Assembly: GCA_964631175.1 (NCBI GenBank)
Contig: CAZVWH010000035.1
Span: forward strand, 1-26,876
Reading direction: 5' to 3'
DNA: 26,876 nt
Origin: CAZVWH01 sp964631175
GTDB lineage: Bacteria > Planctomycetota > Phycisphaerae > Sedimentisphaerales > Anaerobacaceae
Numbering within the stretch: position 1 is the first letter of the stretch; every line of letters starts with the position of its first letter. Both the position numbers and the translations under genes were made by a program. The notes beneath the pieces were generated by a model. The model was given only the letters and a program-made list of their open reading frames with translations. It was not told the DNA's origin and did not search any database. This document shows, in pieces, positions 7,448-15,709 of the stretch.

Positions 7448-8911
7448 ATGAAAACTAAACGCAGATTTAGTAACTTGGTTTCGGCAAGGCAGATGTGTCG
7501 TGGAAAAAATATACGTAATACACAATACGCGATACGCGTTATATTAGTTCTTTTACTATGTTTATGTTCTGTTTGCCTTGGAGCTTCCGAAGAGTCGCAG
7601 GATGAGGCTGTCAAAGCGGTGCTCGACTTACTAAGGAGCGGCGACCCGGATATGCAAACTATAGCAATAACTATGGTAAGGGAAATGCCAGGCAAAGAAG
7701 TAACAGAAGCCTTGGTCAAGGAGCTTGCGAGGCTTTCTGCTACAGGTCAGGTCCAATTGCTCTCGGCTTTAGCCGACCGTGGCGACGAGACAGCTCTACC
7801 GGCTGTCGTCAGCTCTATGAAGGCGGAGGATGTATCTGTTCGTGTAGCGGCGTTGAAGGCGCTCGGCCAATTAGGCGATGCGTCGAACGTCACCCTGCTG
7901 GCAGAGGTGGCAGCCCCCGTGCTTTCGCAAGAAAGCAAGAACGGGGGCAAGGCGGAGGAACAAAAAGCCGCCCGCGAGAGTCTGTATCGTCTGCGGGGTT
8001 CTGAAGTTGACAAACAAATACTAACACAAATTCCCTCGGCTAATCCTAAGGTTAAAGTTGAGCTGATTCGAGCCATAGGCCAGCGCAATATTAAAGAGGG
8101 TGTAGAAACTTTATTGAGAGCCACTCAGGATTCGAATAGCCAGGTTCAGCTTGAATCGTTCAAGGTTCTGAAGGTTATTGCCGACCAGAGATACTTAAAA
8201 GCGCTAGTGTATCTTTTAATAGAGGTAGAAAGTGTATCTGTACGCCGTGGTGCTGAGAAAACCGTAGCTGCTGTAGCCCTTAAGATAGAAGACGAAAATC
8301 GTCGGGCTGATACGGTGCTGACGGTTTTATCGAAGGTTGTGGATGTTGAAAAGCGGTGTTCACTCTTAAGGGTTCTTAGTAGAATAGGCAATGATGTCGC
8401 TCTCGTGGCTCTTCGTGCAGTTCTACGTAGCGATGACGCAAAAGAGAAAGACACTGCTATTCGGGCCTTATCAGACTGGCCTGATCCTAAGCCGATGAAC
8501 GACCTGTTGACAATAGCAAAGAATTCAGATAACGATATTCATAGGATTTTAGCTCTACGAGGATTCGTGCGCATGATCGGGCTTGAAGATAATCGTCCGG
8601 CAGAAGAAACAGTTATGATGTATCGGCAAGCAATGGAGCTGTCAACCGGCCCTCGTGAGAAGAAGCTGGTAATATCAGGACTGGCAAATGTCAAGTCGTC
8701 TGCCGCTTTAGAGATGGCTGCTTCTTACTTGGAGGACACGGCACTACAGCAGGAAGCGGAAATTGCCGTAGTCAAAATCGCAGAAAGTATTTATAAAGAT
8801 TATCCCCAACAAACGACAGATGTATTAAACAAAATTATCGAAACTTCAAAGAATGATTCGCTGCGTCAGCTCGCTCAGGACATAGTAAAGAAGATAAATG
8901 AGAAACAATAA
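7448..8911 (+). CDS. Exported HEAT-repeat protein
   Basis: A 487-residue protein. After a basic N-terminus, VILVLLLCLCSVCLGAS (about residues 31-47) is a Sec signal; the CLGAS end could also be read as a lipoprotein-like site. The rest is a solenoid of about ten HEAT repeats, for example LLSALADRGDETALPAVVSS, RVAALKALGQLGDASNVTLL, LIRAIGQRNIKEGVETLLRA and RVLSRIGNDVALVALRAVLR. The N-terminal region before the signal contains a heptamer repeat encoding NTQYAIR. This makes the n-region unusually long; the originally functional start may have been different. The ribosome site is weak (AAGAAAAG before ATG). It is likely a periplasmic scaffold protein paired with the cytoplasmic HEAT protein upstream. 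Confidence 0.78.
   Translation: MKTKRRFSNLVSARQMCRGKNIRNTQYAIRVILVLLLCLCSVCLGASEESQDEAVKAVLDLLRSGDPDMQTIAITMVREMPGKEVTEALVKELARLSATGQVQLLSALADRGDETALPAVVSSMKAEDVSVRVAALKALGQLGDASNVTLLAEVAAPVLSQESKNGGKAEEQKAARESLYRLRGSEVDKQILTQIPSANPKVKVELIRAIGQRNIKEGVETLLRATQDSNSQVQLESFKVLKVIADQRYLKALVYLLIEVESVSVRRGAEKTVAAVALKIEDENRRADTVLTVLSKVVDVEKRCSLLRVLSRIGNDVALVALRAVLRSDDAKEKDTAIRALSDWPDPKPMNDLLTIAKNSDNDIHRILALRGFVRMIGLEDNRPAEETVMMYRQAMELSTGPREKKLVISGLANVKSSAALEMAASYLEDTALQQEAEIAVVKIAESIYKDYPQQTTDVLNKIIETSKNDSLRQLAQDIVKKINEKQ
7511..7538 (+). repeat. Heptamer tandem repeat inside the HEAT gene
   Basis: Four consecutive 7-base units: ATACGTA, ATACACA, ATACGCG, ATACGCG. They lie in frame within the signal-peptide region of the exported HEAT protein and encode the IRNTQYAIR stretch just before the hydrophobic core. 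Confidence 0.75.
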
Positions 8912-9092
8912 TAAGATCTACGTTCGCCTTTGCATTCGGAATCTCTGAGCTCTGAACGAATAAATCTGAACTGTCCAGGGCAAGAAAACAAAAGGAAAAA
9001 GTACTAAAATGATGTTCAATCGTGAGTCGGAATCGAATCACGATACACTAACCACTAATGACGAAACGCCCTTCGGGCGGGGGAGCAAGATT

Positions 9093-10493
9093 ATGAAAAC
9101 AAGGAGAATTGACAAACAAAAATGCAAGAGGATTTCTCGTCGTGATTTTTTAAGCGGTACTACCGCAGCCGTAGCAGCGCTTACAATCGTACCGAGGCAT
9201 GTACTTGGAGGGCCGGGTAATGTACCGCCGAGTGACAAGCTCAACATAGCCGGCATCGGCATAGGCGGTATGGGCAAAAATAACATTAGAGCGTGTGAGA
9301 GCGAAAACATTGTGGCGCTGTGTGATGTGGATGATGATTTTGCAGCCGATGTGTACCAGAAATATCCTAATGCCAGAAAGTGGAAAGACTTTCGAGTTAT
9401 GCTGGATGAGCAGAAGGATATTGATGCGGTGATTGTGGCTACTCCGGACCATAGCCACGCTGTGGTCGCTATGGCGGCTATGAAACGAGGCAAGCATGTA
9501 TATGTCCAAAAGCCGTTGACACGTACGGTTTATGAGGCTCGTATGCTGACCGAGGCGGCCCGCAAGTATAAAGTTGCGACCCAGATGGGCAATCAGGGCC
9601 ATTCCGGTGAAGGAGCTCGCTTGGTATGTGAATGGATCTGGGACGGCGCTATAGGAGATGTGCGCGAGGTGCATTGCTGGACCAATAGGCCTGTTTGGCC
9701 GCAGGGAATTAGTCGGCCGGAAGATACGCCACAGGTACCCAGCACATTGAACTGGGGTCTCTGGATTGGTCCGGCACCGCAGCGCCCCTACCATCCCGCT
9801 TATCATCCATTTAATTGGCGGGCCTGGCTTGATTTCGGAGCAGGTGCACTGGGAGATATGGGCTGTCATGTTATGGATGCAGCATTTTGGGCCCTTAAAT
9901 TGAAATATCCTGTGAGCGTGGAGGCGAGTCGTTCCTATGACGTCCGCGAGATGTGGAAGCGATTTGACAATAAGGAAAGCTATCCCAGAGCCTCTGTAGT
10001 GCATTATCGATTCCCTGAACGTGAAGGTATGCCGCCAGTCAAGTTGCATTGGTATGATGGCGGAATACTGCCGGAGCACCCGGACGGTCTCGAATCCGGC
10101 CGGCAGTTGGAGAGACTTGTTAGTGACAATAGTGGCACGATATTTGTGGGCGATAAAGGTCTGTTAGTCTGCGGCTGTTACGGTGGTAGTCCTCGACTGG
10201 TACCCGAAACAAAGATGAGAGGGTATAAACGGCCGCCGAAAACACTGCCCAGAATAGAGAAAGGCAGCGACGGACACGAGCAGAACTGGATTCGAGCCTG
10301 TAAAAACGGCAAGCCGGCTTGCTCTAACTTCGATTACTCAGGTCCGCTTACTGAAACCGTCGTTATGGGTAACCTCGCAATCCTCAATCCAAATGCTGTG
10401 CTGGAATGGAACGGCGAGAATATGAAATTCACGAATGATGACGAGGCCAATGCCTTTGTCAAACCTGAATTTCGCGAAGGATGGTCCTTGTAG
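9093..10493 (+). CDS. Tat-exported Gfo/Idh/MocA family oxidoreductase (QKP type)
   Basis: A 466-residue enzyme. ATG 9093 is preferred over the in-frame ATG at 9009 because GGGAG (9081-9085) lies seven bases upstream and the Tat signal (I-S-R16-R17-D-F-L-S-G) then sits normally near the start. Between 9009 and 9093 is only a low-complexity leader with a CGCCC-TTC-GGGCG hairpin (9067-9079). The Rossmann motif is G54-x-G56-x-G58-G59. The usual E-K-P is Q139-K140-P141 here, keeping the lysine. MGNQGHSGEGARL and DMGCHVMDAAFWAL mark a subfamily distinct from the tandem pair upstream and common in planctomycetes. Substrate unknown; probably a sugar or cyclitol oxidised in the periplasm. Confidence 0.86.
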   Translation: MKTRRIDKQKCKRISRRDFLSGTTAAVAALTIVPRHVLGGPGNVPPSDKLNIAGIGIGGMGKNNIRACESENIVALCDVDDDFAADVYQKYPNARKWKDFRVMLDEQKDIDAVIVATPDHSHAVVAMAAMKRGKHVYVQKPLTRTVYEARMLTEAARKYKVATQMGNQGHSGEGARLVCEWIWDGAIGDVREVHCWTNRPVWPQGISRPEDTPQVPSTLNWGLWIGPAPQRPYHPAYHPFNWRAWLDFGAGALGDMGCHVMDAAFWALKLKYPVSVEASRSYDVREMWKRFDNKESYPRASVVHYRFPEREGMPPVKLHWYDGGILPEHPDGLESGRQLERLVSDNSGTIFVGDKGLLVCGCYGGSPRLVPETKMRGYKRPPKTLPRIEKGSDGHEQNWIRACKNGKPACSNFDYSGPLTETVVMGNLAILNPNAVLEWNGENMKFTNDDEANAFVKPEFREGWSL

Positions 10494-10515
10494 GACTCAG
10501 GATTCGTTACTTAAG

Positions 10516-10547
10516 TTTAGCCGTCGCCGGCACGGCGACGGGTTAAA
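10516..10547 (+). repeat. Hairpin of the TTTAGCC...GGCTAAA family
   Basis: TTTAG, then a perfect 9-bp stem CCGTCGCCG (10521-10529) and CGGCGACGG (10533-10541) with loop GCA, then GTTAAA. It sits between the QKP oxidoreductase and the DUF1080 gene. Similar hairpins occur at 12048, 15634 and 21920. Confidence 0.7.
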
Positions 10548-10580
10548 AAGTCTTGGAGCTTATTTTGAGGGAAAGGAAAA

Positions 10581-11993
10581 ATGAGTGACTATGCGATTCG
10601 ATTGAGTTCGTCGAAGTTAAAAATTGTCCTTGTGCTGCTGACATTTATTTTGTGTATTTGCTTACCCAATGCGGATACATATTCCGATGACCGGAGCGAT
10701 TGGCAACGGCTTTTTAACGGTAAGGACCTAACCGGCTGGGATGGTGACCCGCGTTTCTGGTCTGTACAGGATGGAGTCATTCGCGGCGAAACCACCCTTA
10801 CGAAACTGCCGCTTCATAACACGTTTCTCATCTGGCGTGATACCGAATTAAGAGACTTCATTCTCAAGATTAAGTTTCGTATCCGTAACGGCAACTCCGG
10901 CATACAATATCGTAGCAAGGAGTTTGATAAGTGGCGCGTCACCGGCTACCAGGCCGAGGTCGAGAACACTCCCGGCAAGGTGGGATTCCTATACCACGAG
11001 GCGGGACGCGGCTGGTTAACCGACGTCGGCGATTTTATGGTCATCGATAAGAACGGCAAGAAAAATGTCATTAGTAAAGTTGCCGACAAAGATGAGCTGA
11101 TAAAAGCCGGCTACTATAAAAAAAAGGATTGGAACGAATATACTATCATTGCCCAGGGTAATCACATCGTTCACTACCTCAATGGCTATCAGACGATAGA
11201 GCTTATTGACAATGATCGTCTGACCAATCCGGATGACTCAAAGGATCGCAAGGGTGCTGCAAGGCAAGGCCTTCTCGCGCTTCAGATACATATTGGCCTG
11301 CCTATGCTCGTTGAGTTCAAGGATATTCGCATTAAACATTTAGAGCCTAAATACGGCGATGCTGTTTTATTATTTAATGGAAAAGACCTCGACAACTGGC
11401 AGGTCAAAGGCGACAAGGGAAAAAGTAAATGGATTGTCGGCACCGCGAAAGTGTCACCTGATGATACGGAGCTGCTGGCCAATATTGGAGGTCACGGCGA
11501 GATGCTAAATCTGGCACGTGAGCACGGCGACAGCGTTGACATATACACTAAGGAAAAATTCGGCGATTGCCGTATCGAATTGCAATTAATGGTACCGAAA
11601 GGTTCCAATTCCGGTATCTATTGTTTCGGTGAGTACGAGGTACAGGTGCTGGATAGCTACGGTAAGGTGAAGATGGGTCAGGGTGACATGGGTGCGATTT
11701 ATGGTGCTGCACCGCCTATAGTTAATGCCTGCAAAAAGCCGGGCGAGTGGCAGAAGTACATTATTGAGTTTCAGGCTCCCAAATTCGACTTAGACGGCAA
11801 AAGAACCGAAAATGCTAAATTTCTGAAGGTGGAGCTTAATGGCCAGCTTCTGCACGAAAATCTGGAGATGCCCGGCCCAACACCGGGTGGTGTCACCGGA
11901 AAGGAAGCACCAACCGGACCACTTATGTTCCAGGGCAACCATGGGCCTGTAGCATTTCGAAATGTTATCTTAAAACCCATACTGGAGTATTAG
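10581..11993 (+). CDS. Exported double-DUF1080 protein (3-keto-disaccharide hydrolase family, PF06439 type)
   Basis: A 470-residue protein with signal peptide (residues ~13-30, KIVLVLLTFILCICLPN) and two tandem DUF1080 concanavalin-like domains. Domain 1 begins at W41 (RLFNGKDLTGW) and ends near residue 255. Domain 2 begins near 260 (VLLFNGKDLDNW) and ends at the C-terminus (GPVAFRNVILKPI). Both carry the family glycine motif (RNGNSGIQYRS; PKGSNSGIYCFGEYEVQVLD). Family members with known activity act on 3-keto-glycosides made by Gfo/Idh/MocA enzymes, and the position directly after one such gene fits. AAAGGA precedes ATG by 4-5 bases. Most DUF1080 proteins have one domain; the fusion could join two steps or two specificities. 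Function is inferred from family and context. Confidence 0.87.
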   Translation: MSDYAIRLSSSKLKIVLVLLTFILCICLPNADTYSDDRSDWQRLFNGKDLTGWDGDPRFWSVQDGVIRGETTLTKLPLHNTFLIWRDTELRDFILKIKFRIRNGNSGIQYRSKEFDKWRVTGYQAEVENTPGKVGFLYHEAGRGWLTDVGDFMVIDKNGKKNVISKVADKDELIKAGYYKKKDWNEYTIIAQGNHIVHYLNGYQTIELIDNDRLTNPDDSKDRKGAARQGLLALQIHIGLPMLVEFKDIRIKHLEPKYGDAVLLFNGKDLDNWQVKGDKGKSKWIVGTAKVSPDDTELLANIGGHGEMLNLAREHGDSVDIYTKEKFGDCRIELQLMVPKGSNSGIYCFGEYEVQVLDSYGKVKMGQGDMGAIYGAAPPIVNACKKPGEWQKYIIEFQAPKFDLDGKRTENAKFLKVELNGQLLHENLEMPGPTPGGVTGKEAPTGPLMFQGNHGPVAFRNVILKPILEY

Positions 11994-12000
11994 TATTTGC

Positions 12001-12028
12001 TTGAAATATTCCGGTAATTGCATATAAT
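12001..12028 (+). promoter_or_regulatory. Candidate internal promoter before the fourth oxidoreductase and cytochrome genes
   Basis: TTGAAA (12001-12006), a 16-base spacer and TATAAT (12023-12028) lie in the 181-base gap after the DUF1080 gene. If real, the fourth oxidoreductase, both cytochromes and the permease could be transcribed separately from the upstream cluster. Pattern evidence only. Confidence 0.4.
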
Positions 12029-12047
12029 GGAAGTACTTAAATATTTT

Positions 12048-12089
12048 ATTTAGCCCCGCTCTCTCGAGGCCCTCGAGACGGGCAATTTA
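12048..12089 (+). repeat. TTTAGCC-type hairpin
   Basis: ATTTAGCCCCG is followed by the perfect stem TCTCGAG (12062-12068) and CTCGAGA (12072-12078), then CGGGCAATTTA; CCCCG/CGGG extends the stem outward. It follows the candidate promoter, so it would lie in the leader of that transcript. It belongs to the same family as 10516, 15634 and 21920. Confidence 0.6.
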
Positions 12090-12174
12090 TCGTCAAGATG
12101 TGGCGCCGGCCATCCCAGTGACCTTGCGGCATTGCGGGGTTTATTACTAATTTTTGGGAGTTAAAGAATTTACG

Positions 12175-13551
12175 ATGACCGAGAACAATTCCAAAAAAGG
12201 TATGGACAGACGTAGTTTTTTGCGTTCCAGCGCAGCGGCGGGGGCGGGCTTGGTATTTTCACCGATGGTTCGAGACTCTGCCGCCGGTGGACAAGGCACA
12301 AAGAAGGTAGATGATATAAATATAGCTCTGCTCGGCGCAGGAGAGCAGGGACAGGTTCTGATGACCTGCTGTTTAAAAATACCCGGCGTCCGCTTTAAGG
12401 CTGTTTGTGACATTTGGGAGGCTTATAACCAAAGACGTGTCTCACGATTGCTGCAAAGGTACGGCCACAAAAATAATGCATACGTGGATTACCATGAGAT
12501 GCTCGATAAAGAGAAAGACCTCGACGCGGTAATTATCGCAACGCCCGACTTCTGGCACGCCGAACACGCTGTTGCCTGCCTTAATGCTGGATTGCACGTC
12601 TATTGTGAAAAAGAGATGTCCAATACGCTTGAAGGGGCCCGCAGGATAGTCAAGGCAGCCGGAGAGACCGGCAAGCTTTTGCAGATTGGTCATCAGCGTC
12701 GCAGCAATCCGCGTTATCTGCACTGCTACGAGAAGATTATCAAAGAGGCAAAACTGTTAGGACGGATTACCACTATCAATGGCCAGTGGAACCGAAGCAG
12801 AGAAGCTTGTATAGATATTGGCTGGCCTGAAAAAGCTGCTATCGACCAGGCTACGCTCGAGGAGTATGGATTTGAGTCAATGCGTCAGTTTAAAAACTGG
12901 CGATGGTATAAAGGATTAGGCGGTGGTCCTATTGTTGACCTCGGCTCGCATCAGATTGACATCTATAGCTGGTTTCTCAATGCGAATCCGAAATCTGTAA
13001 TTGCCAGCGGAGGCTGTGACTATTGGACAGGGCCGGGGCGTGAATGGTACGACAACGTTATGGCTATTTACGAATATGAAACCAAAGAAGGGCCTGTCAG
13101 AGCGTTTTATCAGACAATTACGACAAACAGCAGAGGTGGTTTTTACGAAGCCTTCATGGGGGACGAAGGCATGATTAACATTTCTGAGGCTGCCGGCTCA
13201 TGGGATGGTATTTATCGCGAGAGCTGGCTGCCGGCTGAAAAGTGGGAGCCGTGGGTCAAAAAGGGCTACCTGAAGGGGCTTGTTGAGGAGGAAGAAAAAC
13301 CTGCTGAAACAACCGCTGCTCTGGATGCACGCGCGACCATACCACCGCCACAGTATGGACTGCCGGTGAAGATGGATAAGCCTGCCCATCAGCCGCACTT
13401 AGAGAACTTCTTCGATGCGATTCGCGGAAAGGCCAAATTGAGCTGCCCCGCTGAGGTCGGATACGAAACGGCTGTTACCGTGCTAAAGGTCAACGAAGCA
13501 GTTGAAGCCGCCCAAAAGCTCGAATTTCAGCCGAACGAATTTAAGGTTTAA
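12175..13551 (+). CDS. Tat-exported Gfo/Idh/MocA family oxidoreductase (EKE variant)
   Basis: A 458-residue enzyme. I place the start at ATG 12175; the in-frame TTG at 12154 overlaps the best ribosome-site candidate (GGGAG 12156-12160). The Tat motif is D-R12-R13-S-F-L-R followed by SSAAAAGAGLVFS. The Rossmann motif is ALLGAGEQG near residues 51-59. The catalytic block reads C-E145-K146-E147-M, so proline of the usual EKP is replaced by glutamate while lysine remains. HQRRSNPRY and GGGPIVDLGSHQIDIYSWFL complete the active-site region. It is a different subfamily from the other three. It directly precedes the heptahaem cytochrome gene, suggesting that its electrons may be passed to that cytochrome (inference). 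Confidence 0.86.
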   Translation: MTENNSKKGMDRRSFLRSSAAAGAGLVFSPMVRDSAAGGQGTKKVDDINIALLGAGEQGQVLMTCCLKIPGVRFKAVCDIWEAYNQRRVSRLLQRYGHKNNAYVDYHEMLDKEKDLDAVIIATPDFWHAEHAVACLNAGLHVYCEKEMSNTLEGARRIVKAAGETGKLLQIGHQRRSNPRYLHCYEKIIKEAKLLGRITTINGQWNRSREACIDIGWPEKAAIDQATLEEYGFESMRQFKNWRWYKGLGGGPIVDLGSHQIDIYSWFLNANPKSVIASGGCDYWTGPGREWYDNVMAIYEYETKEGPVRAFYQTITTNSRGGFYEAFMGDEGMINISEAAGSWDGIYRESWLPAEKWEPWVKKGYLKGLVEEEEKPAETTAALDARATIPPPQYGLPVKMDKPAHQPHLENFFDAIRGKAKLSCPAEVGYETAVTVLKVNEAVEAAQKLEFQPNEFKV

Positions 13552-13552
13552 C

Positions 13553-13650
13553 TCGATCCTTGATTCTCGATGCTTGATTCTCATCGAGTATCGAGCCCGT
13601 CCTGAGCCGGGTCGAAGGATATCCAGTATCGAGCATCGAGGCAAAGGATT
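13553..13650 (+). repeat. Nested palindromic spacer with an embedded GTCCTGAGC repeat
   Basis: ATCCTT (13556-13561) pairs with AAGGAT (13644-13649) and CTCGATGCT (13566-13574) with AGCATCGAG (13632-13640). The left arm repeats CTTGATTCTCGATG. In the centre (13596-13620) is a copy of a dispersed repeat (GTCCTGAGCCGGGTCGAAGG), a variant of the one inside the next gene. It fills the gap between the fourth oxidoreductase and the cytochrome and supplies the latter's ribosome site (AAAGGA). Confidence 0.75.
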
Positions 13651-13659
13651 GATAGTACA

Positions 13660-15642
13660 TTGAAGCAAGGATTGATTGTAGCTTTAGCTTTGTTGCTTAT
13701 GTCACCGAGCTTAACTGCCGCGGAAGAGTCGGCAGAGACACTGCTCGGCGACGAAAGTGACGGCAGCCGGGCACAGCCGAATCATCTTATTGAACTTTTT
13801 CCCGAAGATGTTGACCCCGATTCCTTTGAGTTTATCAAAGGCGACAAAATTGACCCCGACATTGATGAAAGCTCGAAGGTTCTCCTGCCTTTTTCAACGA
13901 AATGGACGTGCGGCGAATGTCATAACTATAACATAATCAGCAAAGGCTGGCATTTCAATGCGGCTGATCCCAATGTTCTTCCCGGACGGCCGGGCCAGCC
14001 GTGGATATACTTTGACGCCCGCCTGGCTACGCAGATTCCACTTTCACATCGTCCGTGGCGGGGAACATATAGACCATCGCAGGTAGGTTTGACGGATCGC
14101 GAGTTCGTAAAAATTTTTGGCAGACACATGCCCGGCGGTGGCGTGGGCGAGCATGAGGCTGACAACACAGAACAGAAGATGCGCCAGTACATATCAGGCA
14201 AGTTGGAGGCCAACTGCCTGGCCTGTCACAATGCCGATCCCGGCCAGGACCAGGGCAGCTCATACGGATACGCAATACAGGTAGCTCGCGGCAATTGCCG
14301 CTGGGCGGCCGCTGCATCATCCGGCTTTGTTTCAGTGACTGGTTCTGCCGAAGATATGCCCGATACATACGACCCGTTTGATCCGTTTGAGGTCGAAAGT
14401 GCCAAAAAGGGACAGAAATCTCCTCCGGCCATTACATACCACAAAGCTGCTTTCGATAATGAGAATCGGGTGCTTTTCAATATTGTCGGAGAAATTCCTG
14501 CCAAGCGGTGCTATTACTGCCATTCCAACTTGTATTTGAATGACGCTGAAAAAACTGAAAAATGGTCTTCGGATGAGGATGTACACCTAAAGGCGGGTTT
14601 AACCTGTGTTGACTGCCACCGTAACGGCCTTGAACACGACATTATTCGCGGTTACGAAGAAGAAAGCACGGTATCACAGAATCCATTGGCTGCTGCAATC
14701 TCGTGCGAATCTTGTCACCAGGCCGGTCGGCTCGGAGCACCGATACCGGAGCATCCCGGCATACCGCCGATTCACTTTGAAAAGCTTACCTGTACGGTGT
14801 GTCACTCAGGGCCGTGGCCCGACAAAAAAACTATTCTTGCCAAGACCTCACGTGCTCATCGTTTAGGGACACCGAATGTGAATAAATCTGACGAGGCGCT
14901 GCCGCATATTATAGCTCCTGTTTTTGCCGCGCAGCAGTCAGGGTGGCAGCCTCAAGCCTGTCCTGAGCGAAGTCGAAGGGCGGAGCTTGGGGATGGCGGC
15001 AAAATTGCTCCACACAAGCTAATCTGGCCTTCTTTCTGGGCGGAGCTTGTGGACAAGCAAATCAAGCCGATAGACCTTGATGTTGTCAAGCAGACAGTCG
15101 GCGAAGTGTTTGCCAACCTGGAGCTTCCTCAATCAGGTGACTGGCCGGCTTTGAGCAAAGAGCATATTGCCGAGGCGCTGGCATCCCTTCAAAGAGCTGT
15201 CGAAGGAAAAGCCGTATATCTCGCCGGTGGCAATCTTTACAGTCTTGATGATAAAGGTAAGCTGCAAAAGCGGCTGGACCATCCGGCTGCTCAACCGTAT
15301 TTATGGCCGATAGCACATGATGTCAGGCCGGCCGCTCAGTCACTTGGCGTGCGTAGATGTGAGGATTGTCACGCAACGGATTCACCTTTCTTCTTTGGAA
15401 CGGTTACCGTTGATTCTCCCGTTGTCGAAGATCGAATGTCCGTAAGGAAAATGGTTGAATTTGAGGACCTTAATCCTCTATATATGTGGTTGTTTTCCTT
15501 TTCATTTGTATTTCGGCCGTGGCTAAAGGTTGTTACCATCGGCGCGTGTGTGATTCTGGCTGGGATATTATTGTTATATGCCTTGAAAGCCTTGGCCTGT
15601 GTCACGAAGATTTTTGCCGGCGAAGAGGATAAACCCACGTGA
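13660..15642 (+). CDS. Membrane-anchored heptahaem c-type cytochrome
   Basis: A 660-residue protein with a TTG start, AAAGGA 11 bases upstream, and a clear Sec signal (KQGLIVALALLLMSPSLTAAEE). Seven CxxCH haem-binding motifs are visible at C84-H88, C186-H190, C284-H288, C316-H320, C349-H353, C378-H382 and C567-H571. A single C-terminal membrane helix (about 622-645) is followed by a short tail, so the haem domain should face the periplasm. The long stretch 383-566 lacks haem motifs; residues 433-441 come from an in-frame copy of a dispersed repeat (ACPERSRRA). The next gene is a cytochrome b-like membrane protein, and the pair resembles quinone-linked periplasmic electron-transfer modules. 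Its partner could be the upstream exported oxidoreductase, a terminal reductase, or both. The TGA stop lies in a hairpin loop. Confidence 0.88.
   Translation: MKQGLIVALALLLMSPSLTAAEESAETLLGDESDGSRAQPNHLIELFPEDVDPDSFEFIKGDKIDPDIDESSKVLLPFSTKWTCGECHNYNIISKGWHFNAADPNVLPGRPGQPWIYFDARLATQIPLSHRPWRGTYRPSQVGLTDREFVKIFGRHMPGGGVGEHEADNTEQKMRQYISGKLEANCLACHNADPGQDQGSSYGYAIQVARGNCRWAAAASSGFVSVTGSAEDMPDTYDPFDPFEVESAKKGQKSPPAITYHKAAFDNENRVLFNIVGEIPAKRCYYCHSNLYLNDAEKTEKWSSDEDVHLKAGLTCVDCHRNGLEHDIIRGYEEESTVSQNPLAAAISCESCHQAGRLGAPIPEHPGIPPIHFEKLTCTVCHSGPWPDKKTILAKTSRAHRLGTPNVNKSDEALPHIIAPVFAAQQSGWQPQACPERSRRAELGDGGKIAPHKLIWPSFWAELVDKQIKPIDLDVVKQTVGEVFANLELPQSGDWPALSKEHIAEALASLQRAVEGKAVYLAGGNLYSLDDKGKLQKRLDHPAAQPYLWPIAHDVRPAAQSLGVRRCEDCHATDSPFFFGTVTVDSPVVEDRMSVRKMVEFEDLNPLYMWLFSFSFVFRPWLKVVTIGACVILAGILLLYALKALACVTKIFAGEEDKPT
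14957..14980 (+). repeat. Dispersed GTCCTGAGCGAAGTCGAAGG repeat inside the cytochrome gene
   Basis: A 24-base copy of the CCTGTCCTGAGCG / AAGTCGAAGGG element is inserted without breaking the frame; it encodes ACPERSRRA. A diverged second copy is at 13596-13620. The peptide PERSRR is a hallmark of this repeat in many environmental bacterial genomes, as I recall it. Confidence 0.8.
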
Positions 15643-15692
15643 AACGTGGGGCTAAATAAATTGTAATATTTAGCCCGCAGTTTTATTGCGGG
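15634..15692 (+). repeat. Triple-hairpin repeat between cytochrome c and cytochrome b genes
   Basis: CCCACG-TGAAA-CGTGGG (15634-15650) is followed by GGGCTAAATA (15648-15657) paired with TATTTAGCCC (15667-15676), then CCCGCA/TGCGGG (15674-15679 with 15687-15692). These are two copies of the hairpin-plus-GGCTAAATA unit facing each other. The cytochrome stop codon TGA (15640-15642) lies in the first loop. Confidence 0.8.
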
Positions 15693-15709
15693 AATACATT
15701 AGAGCAGAT

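Noticed and set aside
15686..15709. TTG start for the cytochrome b-like gene
   Set aside because: The codon lies inside the right arm of a repeat hairpin and lacks a ribosome site; ATG 15710 directly precedes the first membrane helix.
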